Positions 31,956 through 40,200 of a stretch of DNA of 64,000 bases are shown here, piece after piece. Under the pieces are notes generated by a model. That model had not been told where the DNA came from, did no database searches, and worked only from the letters and a program-made list of their open reading frames with translations. A program made the position numbers and the translations under genes. How positions within the stretch are numbered: the stretch's first letter is position 1; the number at the start of each line of letters is the position of its first letter. Source of the DNA: Murimonas intestini (GTDB taxonomy: Bacteria > Bacillota > Clostridia > Lachnospirales > Lachnospiraceae); contig QGGY01000007.1 in the NCBI GenBank assembly GCA_003148945.1, positions 62,001 to 126,000 of the forward strand. The letters are read 5' to 3'.

Positions 31956-32909
31956 TTATATAAATATCCCCTGCGTTTCCGCTATTTTTAATAATTTCAG
32001 GCTCTCCTCCCTTGAATAAAACTCCTGCATGTTTTCCAGATCTGTCGCCTTTTTTTCGATGTATCCGTCCGTCACAGCATGTGAATTTCTGTACTCGATG
32101 GGCGTATATCCAAGCTGCTTTTTATAGATATTATTCAAATATCTGTAATCAGAAAAGCCGCATTCCATGCATATGGTTGTAATACTCATAGATGTATGCT
32201 CTACCAGCCTCCTGGCCCGGTCAAAGCGGAGCAGCGCCACATACTGCTGGAATGACATGCCTATCATATCCTTAAAAAAATGGGAGAGATAGTTCAGGGA
32301 GAGATGCTCCTCCTCCGCAATATCAGTCAGGAGTATTTTATCCGTAAAATGCGCGTCAATATATGCCATAATGTGCTCCAGCCGGTTGCTCTTGTTATAC
32401 CGCTCCGCCTTTTCCTTCTCCGTAATTATATGCCAGGGATAGTAATTGATCAAAATTCCCCAAAGTTCAAAAAGACTGCTCATACAAAAAAAATTATATC
32501 CCGGCGCGTTCAGAAAATAAAATTTGGCAAGATTTAAGATCGAGCCGCATAGCCTGGCCTTCTGCTCCCTCCCGTATTTATCCAGCGTCAGAATATTTTC
32601 TTCAAACTCCAGCAGTCTTATATCCGGATATATCTTGCGGCAGAAATTTCCGGATATCTGGATAGACAGCAGCACTGTATTTTCCGTTAAGCTGTGCAGC
32701 TCATGGGCCTGTCTCGGGTTAAACAGCACGATATCTCCCCTCCCCAGCGAGATATAGCCCTGACGCTCATATACTTTAAGGCTGCCGGCCAGAACCATAC
32801 ATATCTCAAATTCCTTATGCACATGCAGCCTTCGATACGTCATATTTACCAAGAAAATATTCAGATCCTCCAGCTGCAGATGCTTTACAATCTCATATTC
32901 CTGCTCCAT
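31956..32909 (-). CDS. AraC-family regulator, cupin plus double helix-turn-helix
   Basis: About 317 residues. The N-terminal half is a cupin-like sensor (YRRLHVHKEFEICMVLAGSL, SLGRGDIVLFNPRQAHELHS). The C-terminal 100 residues are the AraC DNA-binding domain: HLSLNYLSHFFKDMIGMSFQ for the first helix-turn-helix, and ITTICMECGFSDYRYLNNIY with KKQLGYTPIEYR for the second. GGAGG lies eight bases before the ATG at 32909, preferred to the frame's first ATG at 32924. It is immediately upstream of, and probably activates, the GH3/CUT2 operon in response to the imported sugar. Confidence 0.9.
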   Translation of the reverse strand: MEQEYEIVKHLQLEDLNIFLVNMTYRRLHVHKEFEICMVLAGSLKVYERQGYISLGRGDIVLFNPRQAHELHSLTENTVLLSIQISGNFCRKIYPDIRLLEFEENILTLDKYGREQKARLCGSILNLAKFYFLNAPGYNFFCMSSLFELWGILINYYPWHIITEKEKAERYNKSNRLEHIMAYIDAHFTDKILLTDIAEEEHLSLNYLSHFFKDMIGMSFQQYVALLRFDRARRLVEHTSMSITTICMECGFSDYRYLNNIYKKQLGYTPIEYRNSHAVTDGYIEKKATDLENMQEFYSREESLKLLKIAETQGIFI

Positions 32910-32992
32910 GTTAGTCCCCTCCAAACGAATTCACTGTACCTGCCGTTCCATTTTGCACCTTATCATATCCACTCTTTTTTCGATAAATTATA

Positions 32993-33045
32993 ACATCTAT
33001 AGATTTTATTTTCAATCTCTATAGATGTAAGCATCTATGTATAAT
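32993..33045 (+). promoter_or_regulatory. Xre gene promoter and palindromic operator
   Basis: ACATCTATAGA (32993-33003) and TCTATAGATGT (33018-33028) are a perfect 11-bp inverted repeat with a 14-base spacer. A third half-site, GCATCTATGTA, runs into the -10 TATAAT (33040-33045). The sites cover the -35 region, which fits autorepression by the Xre protein. The divergent AraC gene starts about 80 bases away and may share control. Confidence 0.75.
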
Positions 33046-33081
33046 TTTGTTATTATATGGAAAGAAGTAAGGAGAAAATAT

Positions 33082-33423
33082 ATGAAAATAGGAGAACAAA
33101 TTAAAAGCTTCCGCTTAAACAAGGGATACTCCGTAAACAGGCTGGCAAATGAGGCCGGTCTGTCCCAAAGCTATCTCCGGGACGTAGAGCTGTGCAAAAA
33201 AAATCCAACCGTTGAAACCCTTTCTTATATCTGTGACGCTTTAGAGATATCACTTGCCGATTTTTTCAACGAATACTGCCGTCAGGAGCCGACCGTCAGC
33301 TCTCTCGTGGAGGCAATTTACCGTCTTACCCCCACGCAGCGTCAGCTTCTGGAAGCATTTCTGCACTCAATTCTCACACCTGAATCCCCAAAAGAAATAC
33401 ATAAAAGGCAGGATATCCTGTGA
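33082..33423 (+). CDS. Small Xre-family helix-turn-helix regulator
   Basis: 113 residues. The N-terminal Xre domain is IGEQIKSFRLNKGYSVNRLA, then NEAGLSQSYLRDVELCKKNP for the helix-turn-helix, and TVETLSYICDALEISLADFF. The C-terminal 45 residues (LVEAIYRLTPTQRQLLEAFL) are helical and probably mediate dimerisation. AAGGAG before the ATG at 33082 fixes the start; the frame opens at 33037 but that segment includes the promoter. It resembles SinR-like or phage-type repressors. Its targets beyond its own promoter are unknown. Confidence 0.88.
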   Translation: MKIGEQIKSFRLNKGYSVNRLANEAGLSQSYLRDVELCKKNPTVETLSYICDALEISLADFFNEYCRQEPTVSSLVEAIYRLTPTQRQLLEAFLHSILTPESPKEIHKRQDIL

Positions 33424-33447
33424 ACTGAGCAGCACACTACACAAAAA

Positions 33448-33476
33448 AGCACCAGCCGTTTCCGGCTGATGCTTTA
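33448..33476. terminator. Shared terminator between Xre and methyltransferase genes
   Basis: AGCACCAGCCG pairs with CGGCTGATGCT (one mismatch) around a TTTC loop, with A-rich sequence on the left and T's on the right. It serves the convergent Xre gene and touches the stop of the methyltransferase gene. Confidence 0.75.
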
Positions 33477-34070
33477 AAGTAATTCAAAAACCACAATACG
33501 TTCTCTGGGGTTTTCCCCTGGAAAAAGGTCTATGCAGTCTATCTCATCCAAAAACATTAACTCTTCCACTGTCATCAGATAAGATATATATTCATCCTGA
33601 GGATAGTAAAAAAACAGCAGAAGTTCTCTCTGCTTTTCATAGTAGGATTCTCTTATTCTTCCCAGCACCTTTTTCAATATCTCAACAGAAAATGGATTGA
33701 AGAAATAAAACCTGTCGGCTTCCGCAGGAACTTTAAATGATACAGCATCTGCTTTTTCTAAGGATACCAAACCTGCGGACACCCCAGAAGTTTGATTTTC
33801 TGCAGCCCTTTCATAGATTCTTTCATCATACTCGACTCCAATAGATCTGCATCTGGTCTGATAGGATAAATAGAAATCCACTCTCCCCTTCCCACAGCCG
33901 TAATCAATAAGTACGTTGTTCTTCCCAATATAGCCGCTGTTTGAGAAGCGTTCCAGCACACAATAGGGTGTTGGCTCATATGGATAACGATACTGATCTG
34001 AAGCAGAATCATCTCTCCCCTGGGTTTTAATCTTCAGAAGCCTGTCCCATTCTTTTTCACTTTGATTCAT
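33474..34070 (-). CDS. Class I SAM-dependent methyltransferase-like protein
   Basis: 198 residues. Motif I of the Rossmann-type methyltransferases is NVLIDYGCGKGRVDFYLSY, followed by a beta2 acidic end (RSIGVEYDERIYERAAEN) and a motif IV-like segment DRFYFFNPFSVEILKKVL. No substrate-binding domain is recognisable, and FFNPF replaces the better-known NPPY type of motif, so nucleic-acid amino methylation is unlikely. Substrate unknown. It is isolated, convergent with the Xre gene. Confidence 0.75.
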   Translation of the reverse strand: MNQSEKEWDRLLKIKTQGRDDSASDQYRYPYEPTPYCVLERFSNSGYIGKNNVLIDYGCGKGRVDFYLSYQTRCRSIGVEYDERIYERAAENQTSGVSAGLVSLEKADAVSFKVPAEADRFYFFNPFSVEILKKVLGRIRESYYEKQRELLLFFYYPQDEYISYLMTVEELMFLDEIDCIDLFPGENPRERIVVFELL

Positions 34071-34257
34071 TTTTATAAAATTCCCCTTCTGCTTTTTCCT
34101 TGCTCAGTGTATCTGATTCAATATGCGCTTATATTTCTGCACAAAGTTGTAACTGTGAAGGTACTGAACAGTTATATGCAAATATTTATTAAAATCGCCT
34201 TTGGCTATGATTGCGATTCAGGATTTGACCACCGTGCTTGGTATAATTTTGAACTTA

Positions 34258-34288
34258 AAAAGGATTATGGTTCAGACATAATCCTTTT
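34258..34288 (-). terminator. Terminator of small lipoprotein gene
   Basis: AAAAGGATTATG and CATAATCCTTTT make a perfect 12-bp stem with a seven-base loop, followed on the minus strand by a T-run. It lies 33 bases after the small lipoprotein stop codon. Confidence 0.85.
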
Positions 34289-34321
34289 AACACTATTTAA
34301 TATAAACTAAACCCCGTCCAC

Positions 34322-34501
34322 TCATTGTAATAATCTTTTCTTATTTTGATACTCATTAAAGGCATTCTGTATCTCTTGCTGTGCTTCCTTTCCCTTGCGA
34401 ATTATCTCTTCTTTGTCATCTTTATTACGGCATCCTGTAATACAACCCAATGCCAATATCATAGCAGCAAGAAAAACATACATTTTATTTTTAATCTTCA
34501 T
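34322..34501 (-). CDS. Small lipoprotein, unknown function
   Basis: About 59 residues from ATG 34501 (AAGGGATT upstream): MKIKNKMYVFLAAMILALGC then ITGCRNKDDKEE. A signal sequence ends in a lipobox-like ITGC, and the mature part is a short charged helix (GKEAQQEIQNAFNEYQNKK). The frame is open further up to 34600, but that part is not signal-like. It has its own terminator, and the 255 bases of AT-rich sequence above it should hold its promoter. No function can be assigned. Confidence 0.6.
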   Translation of the reverse strand: MKIKNKMYVFLAAMILALGCITGCRNKDDKEEIIRKGKEAQQEIQNAFNEYQNKKRLLQ

Positions 34502-34956
34502 AACCAATCCCTTCTTTCTCAACACTTTTTCCACTAATCTTATCGCCTCCAATAAGACCGCCCTGCGGCTGTTTTTCCTACACTGACCTTTTTCTCTCAT
34601 CTACTGATTTCCAATTACCTTTTACTCCACAATCAGGTGCTTTCCGGAGCTTACCTCCTTCCATATTTCTCTAAAGTATAATGTGTTTACATCATAATTA
34701 TAAGTTTCTTTTTATCGTTTCGTCAACCAGATCTATATTTTCTCATCCCTTATCCAAAAACTACAATATCGACTAGGCTCCAAGCCCCCTCCTCCGGATG
34801 AATGGATGCCATCCATGTTTCATAGCCGGTGAACTCCTCATGAGAATTAAACTGTGAAAAGAACATTCCCCAGCTTCACCGGAGTTTTCAGCTCGTCAAA
34901 AACATCAGGTTTCTTCACTTCTATACTATGTAAGTCTTCATAATAGTAAGTCTCCT
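34502..34956. other. Intergenic stretch, mostly non-coding
   Basis: 455 bases. The left part is AT-rich promoter-like sequence for the small lipoprotein. The right part contains a decayed coding scrap (34750-34945), listed separately. Nothing else was recognised. Confidence 0.5.
34750..34945 (-). pseudogene. Possible remnant of a protein C-terminus
   Basis: Downstream of the GH29 gene two adjoining frames read like decayed protein. The first is VEETYYYEDLHSIEVKKPDV and FDELKTPVKLG. One frame over is MFFSQFNSHEEFTGYETWMA and SIHPEEGAWSLVDIVVFG with a stop at 34750. The composition is protein-like and the junction looks like a single frameshift. I do not recognise the family. A short unannotated gene cannot be excluded. 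Confidence 0.35.
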
Positions 34957-36222
34957 CTACACCAACTGTTCAAAAGAAAGCTCTTCCGTCCCGCATTCTG
35001 CCCGGACGACCACATCGCAGGGAATTCCCTCTTTCCTTTCCGGAAGGATCACCCTGAAACGGTATTCGTTCCGCGCTATCTCATAACTCTGGTAAAAGGT
35101 CAGCTCCTCACCTGTCTCCAAAAGCGTTACCTTTTTTACCCGCTGCTGCAGATTGCACAGAAGAATTTCATAAGGGAAATCAGGGTAACGGAATACATGC
35201 AGATACAGGCAGTTTCCCCTGACCGTAATCTTTCCCCATCTGTTCTCATAGGGGAACCTGGGGGCGCACACTGTGGAATATATACTCTCCCCATTTTTCT
35301 CAAGCCAGGCGCCAATCTCGTCCAGAACGGCAATACTGCCCTCCGGTACGTTTCCCAGGCCATCCGGGCCAATGTTGAGAAGCAGGTTTCCACCTTTTTC
35401 CACCACGCTCACCAGCTTTTCAATAATCTCATCCGGTTTTTTCCAATGCTCATCCACTCGGGAATACCCCCAGGTATTATTCAGCGTCACAGGCGTCTCC
35501 CATGGCTTATTATATGGCAGCACCGGAATCTCATTGTCTGCCATCTCCCGGTAATCCCCCAGATCATAACCGATCCTCCCATTTATCAGGCAGTCCGGCT
35601 GCAGAGAGTTTACAACATCCCGGAGTTTTTCACACAGTTCAATTGGCATGGTATACGGGGTGTCAAACCACATCAGGCCCACTTTCCCATAATTTGTAAG
35701 AAGCTCTTTCACCTGCGGTATTGCCTTCTCATAAAAATATTTTGGAAAATCTTTTTCCTCATTTTTCTTAAAATCTAATTCATTTCCCCAGCCGTTCTCA
35801 TCCTCCCAGTCCTGGTTTTGGGAATAATAAATGCCCAGCATAAGCCCCTGTTTTTCACACTCGGCTGCCAGATCTGCCAACGGGTCACGGTGATACGGCG
35901 TGTTCATAATATTGTATGGTGATACCTTTGACGCATACATGGCGAAACCATCCACATGCTTTGCTGTAAAAACAATATATTTCATTCCCCATTTTTTCGC
36001 GCGGCTGACGATATCCGCCGCGTCAAAATGGACCGGATTGAAGCGGTCTGCAAGCTTCCTGTACTCTTCCACCGGGATCCCTGCATTTTTCTGTATCCAT
36101 TCGGCGCCGTATGGGATTTCTTTCCCCTCATGTACACCCTCCATCAAAGAGTAAAGGCCCCAATGAATAAACAGGCCATAATGCGCATCTAAAAACCATT
36201 TCATATCCTTCATCTTCTTCAT
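34957..36222 (-). CDS. Glycoside hydrolase family 29, alpha-L-fucosidase
   Basis: 421 residues. The retaining GH29 barrel begins at once (WFLDAHYGLFIHWGLYSLME) and continues with RAKKWGMKYIVFTAKHVDGF, GIYYSQNQDWED and the nucleophile Asp187 in VGLMWFDTPY. EKGGNLLLNIGPDGLGNVPE marks the end of the barrel; a short beta-domain follows. No signal peptide, so it hydrolyses imported fucosides. AAGGAG is six bases from the ATG. It is the last gene of the URO-D, GH78-GH2, LacM, GH29 operon, 12 bases after the LacM stop. Canonical GH29 has KHHDGF where this has KHVDGF, so fucose specificity should be treated as likely, not certain. Confidence 0.88.
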   Translation of the reverse strand: MKKMKDMKWFLDAHYGLFIHWGLYSLMEGVHEGKEIPYGAEWIQKNAGIPVEEYRKLADRFNPVHFDAADIVSRAKKWGMKYIVFTAKHVDGFAMYASKVSPYNIMNTPYHRDPLADLAAECEKQGLMLGIYYSQNQDWEDENGWGNELDFKKNEEKDFPKYFYEKAIPQVKELLTNYGKVGLMWFDTPYTMPIELCEKLRDVVNSLQPDCLINGRIGYDLGDYREMADNEIPVLPYNKPWETPVTLNNTWGYSRVDEHWKKPDEIIEKLVSVVEKGGNLLLNIGPDGLGNVPEGSIAVLDEIGAWLEKNGESIYSTVCAPRFPYENRWGKITVRGNCLYLHVFRYPDFPYEILLCNLQQRVKKVTLLETGEELTFYQSYEIARNEYRFRVILPERKEGIPCDVVVRAECGTEELSFEQLV

Positions 36223-36234
36223 ATTCTTCTCCTT

Positions 36235-37200
36235 CTATTTCCCAACGGGATCATGTTCAATCATAAATGAAAAATAAATATCCTTATCCCCATAAAGCCG
36301 GTATGGCGGTTCCACATCAGATCCCCAGGCATCGATGCCGCCTATGCCCCGCACTCCTCCATAAATTGTCAGCACTGTCCTCACGGCGGGAGGCAGCTCC
36401 TCCTGATGATCTGCAAATTCCATCTGTTCCGGTGTGTAGGGCAGACAAGAAAACGCAAAAGGGGTTTTATCCGCCCAAAAACGAATGCTGAATTCATCCT
36501 TGTCCCCATCGTTGTATCTCAGTGTCCTGCTGCGCACAATCTCTACCCAATCCGTCTCCATATGCATGCCGCAGTCCTGCGGGGTGAGATATGGTGTCAC
36601 GGGAAGCCCTATTATCTCGCAGATACCTTTTTTGCCCCCGCTCATCCTGTCCGGATATGTCTCTCCGGTCAGTCCCTGGTAAGTATATCTCACAGCCGGT
36701 GTTGGGAAGACAAAACGAACTCCGAAAACCGGCAGCTGAGGCAGGCCTTCTCTTCCGTGATACAGGCCCTCCACCCGGATCCTTCCGTCCGGAAATACTG
36801 TATACCGTATTTCCGCCTCTGTCTCCGGCATGGTAAGTGTATCATATACATAGGTTACGGTGACGGTTTCTGCCTCCTCACTGCCATTATATTGATTATT
36901 AAGGGGAGCCTTAAAGTCTGTCACGGGTTTTCCATCTGCGTCAATACTCATACCTTTACAGACAAGGAAGCTGTCCGCAAGAAGCCACATACCGGACTTT
37001 TTGTAAAATCCCCCTCCTCTGTCATTATCCGTCATAGCGCGCCAGAATGCGGGACGCGGCACATGGTAAAGCCATTCCCTCTCCCTGATCTTTAAAGATT
37101 CCATACCGCCCGCCTGATAAGAAAAAATATAGTCGAAATCCGTTCCCTGTACCCCAATGGACACATCTCCGAAAATGAGTTTAAGCTTCGTATTTTTCAT
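36235..37200 (-). CDS. LacM-type beta-galactosidase small subunit (GH2 domain 5)
   Basis: 321 residues beginning MKNTKLKLIFGDVSIGVQG. It matches the C-terminal beta-supersandwich domain of LacZ, which in lactobacilli is a separate subunit, LacM: RPAFWRAMTDNDRGGGFYKK, GLPQLPVFGVRF, the PQDCGMH segment, and GIGGIDAWGSDVEPPYRL, whose Trp corresponds to the galactose-stacking Trp999 of E. coli LacZ. The length equals LacM. The gene overlaps the large subunit's end by 20 bases. AGGAGG lies about 11 bases before the ATG at 37200, inside the large-subunit gene, which supports independent initiation. The open frame reaches 37296, but nothing upstream of 37200 resembles the family. It should complete the active site of the GH2 half of its neighbour. 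Confidence 0.87.
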   Translation of the reverse strand: MKNTKLKLIFGDVSIGVQGTDFDYIFSYQAGGMESLKIREREWLYHVPRPAFWRAMTDNDRGGGFYKKSGMWLLADSFLVCKGMSIDADGKPVTDFKAPLNNQYNGSEEAETVTVTYVYDTLTMPETEAEIRYTVFPDGRIRVEGLYHGREGLPQLPVFGVRFVFPTPAVRYTYQGLTGETYPDRMSGGKKGICEIIGLPVTPYLTPQDCGMHMETDWVEIVRSRTLRYNDGDKDEFSIRFWADKTPFAFSCLPYTPEQMEFADHQEELPPAVRTVLTIYGGVRGIGGIDAWGSDVEPPYRLYGDKDIYFSFMIEHDPVGK

Positions 37201-40200
37201 AAAAATAGCACACCTCCTGCATTGCCGGCTTTTCCGTACCGTCCGCAAACATGATCCCGTCGGCTGAGAAGCTGTAATCTGACGGCCGGTCATCAAACTC
37301 TCCGCCGCACCGGATCACTTCCCTGCCGGTGACATTGTCCTTTATGATCAGAGCCTTGTCCATAAAGCTCCAGATAAATCCCCCTGCAAATGTATCAAAA
37401 CGGTCAAAAAGTTCCATATATTCCTTCATCCCGCCTCCGGAATTTCCGATTCCATAAAGGTACTCACACAGAATAAAAGGTTTTGCCGGATTTTCTTCCA
37501 TATATTTAGCTGCTGCTTCGGGAGAAGCGTACATGCGGCTTTCCAGGTCTGATATCTCTGTCTCATAGGCGCGGTTCCTGGTCACTCCCTCGTAATGGGT
37601 AAGCCTCCCGTCTTTCTTTTCCTTATAGTACCGGTCCATAGCTGCCAGAGCAGTCCCCGCGTATGCCTCATTTCCCAGGGACCAGAAGAGGATGGAGGGA
37701 TGGTTTTTGAGAAGTTCATAATTATTCGCAGCTCGATCCAGCACTGCCTTCTCCCAAACTCTGCTGCAGCCGGGGATATTCCAGGATGGTTCTGTTTCCC
37801 CCAGCTTCTGCCAGCTTCCATGGCTCTCCAGATTTGTTTCTGCCATCACATAAATACCGTTTTCATCGCACATAGAATACCACTTCACCTGATTCGGATA
37901 ATGGCTGGTACGCACCGCATTGATATGGTTTCTCTTTAAAACCTGCATATCCCTCTTCATATCCTCTTCGCAAATACATCTCCCGGTACGTCCGCTCCAT
38001 TCATGTCGGTTCACCCCGCAGATTCTCAGGCGTTTTCCATTCAGAAGTAACTTTTTTCCCACTATATTAATCCTGCGAAATCCCAGCTTGCTGACCGCAA
38101 ACTCTACAACTTCCCCATTCACGTCTGTTACTATCACCTGCAGCTCATACAGAACCGGTGTAAAGTGGCTCCAGGGACGTAATCCTGCGAGTTTTTCAAA
38201 AAAGACCTCTGTTTTTGATGATAAAGTACTCACTGCTTCTGCTAAAGTGTGATTCTCCGGATCCTTCAGCCTTATCTGCGTAAGAGCGCCTTGCAATTCA
38301 CCCGAAGCCCTCAGACCGACACGCAGTGTACCGGTGGAGCCGTCCTCAAAAAGTACGGGCCGAAGCTCCATATCCTCCACATGTACGGACGGCTGTGCCA
38401 GAAGCCGGACACTGCGGAAAATACCAAAAAAGCGGAAATAATCCTGCCCCTCCAAAAAAGCAGCCGTTGACCATTTATATACCTCCACACAGAGGAGGTT
38501 GCCCTTGCCCCGGACATAAGGCGTCAGGTCAAACTCCGCCGGCGTATAGCTGTCTTCGGAGTACCCGATAAATTTTCCGTTCAACCAGACGTACATAGCC
38601 TGCTCAACTCCGTCAAACCGGAGAATAATCCGTTTTCCTCGCATACGTTCAGGCAGATCAAAGGTCTTTCGGTAAGACCCCACCGGATTATAGTCCGTCT
38701 CCACAAAAGAGCCGCAGCCCAGAGGCATATCTTCCAAAACATCCGCGGGCCGCCGGAAGCTGATGCCCTCCCATGGATACATCTTATTCATATAATGCAC
38801 ATGGTCATACCCTTCCAGCTCGATGTGAGCCGGCACTGGAATCGTCCCAAAGCTTTCCGCATCAAAATCTTCTCTGTAAAAGTCCACTGGCCGGAGCTTT
38901 GGCGCCCTGGAATAACAAAACTGCCATGATCCGTCCAGGGACTCTGCAAAAGATGAGTTCCCTTCCTCTGCCTCCGCCTCATCCAGAAAGCAGAGATGGT
39001 CACTGTGTGCCGGAAGTTTTCCCACCCGGAACACCTCTGCCTCATCCAGCCATTTTATGTCTGCTACTATTCCGCAGATTCCTGCCAGCCAGTAGAGCAC
39101 GTAAGAATCAAAGCCATGATTACAGCTTGCCGTAGGCTTTTTATGCTCCCACAGCGTCCCTGTTTCCCTGGCCATGGGCAGGAAATAGCTTTTGATATTC
39201 TTAATCACTTCATCATAACAGTGGTTCTGGTACAAAAGCTCAATTCGCAGATACTGCCCGATAAATGTATTGGTAAATGCAATCTCCGGGTATGTATTAT
39301 GCACTGCCCGTTCCGGGCCAAACTCACTTAAAAGTATCTGCCATAAAGCCTTATCTCTTTTTGTATCCGCAACACCTGTGAAAAAGGCATAATACTGGCA
39401 GACCTCCGTACATACATTACTGTTTACCAGTGTTTTTCCGTCACAGCGCATATTGTCGGTATAAAACCTGCCGTTAAAAGAATACTTCCGAATCACATTC
39501 CTGAGCTGCTCTGCCTTATTCCTAAGCTCTGATTTATGATAAAGCCTTCCGGCTGCCTGCAGCATTCTGGCATACAGCATATTTGTAGGAAAATTCACTC
39601 CGGTAACCAGATCCTTGTCATTTGCCCCGGACCACTCTACAAATACCCAGCCCTCCAGGTTTTCCAAAAGCCCCAGTTCATTTTCAAAACCGGAAAAATA
39701 ATCCAACAGTGCATAAATCCTCTTTTCCGCCTGCTGTATAAGCTCTGCGTCCCCAGTCCGCTCCCAGTATTTTTCCAGTTCCAGCACATACCACATCGCC
39801 CAGTTGGGAATAAAATTTCCATCATTGTGATCCGCCGGATAACACATGGGAAGCATTCCCTTCGGAAGGTGAGCAAATGTGTCATTCACAACAAAGTTCT
39901 CTAAAAACACACGTTCGAGAATATTTTCTCCTGTCAGCACATGCTCCACGCTGGAAGTGAAGTAGCTGTCACAGAGCCATCCTCCCCGCTCTCTCGATGG
40001 GCAGTCCATAAATGTATCCAGAGAACAGGAACGGAAGCTTTCCAGGGCTGCCCTGCAGATAATTTCCAGCTCCCCATCCTCTGTCTTTATCTTGTTTTTC
40101 ACAGGAGGATGCTTATATTCTATAAAGCTGCCCCTGCCTGCTACCGCAGCGCCCTCTGCCTTAATTTTTATGTATTTCATGGTATACGGCGCAAAGCTTG

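Noticed and set aside
34062-34310. 82-codon plus-strand frame after the methyltransferase gene
   Set aside because: It reads through the terminator hairpin at 34258-34288, lacks a ribosome binding site and resembles nothing known.
37181-37296. A sequencing frameshift breaking a single-chain beta-galactosidase
   Set aside because: The large part ends where LacL ends, the small part has LacM length, and the small gene has its own AGGAGG. A natural split is the better reading.
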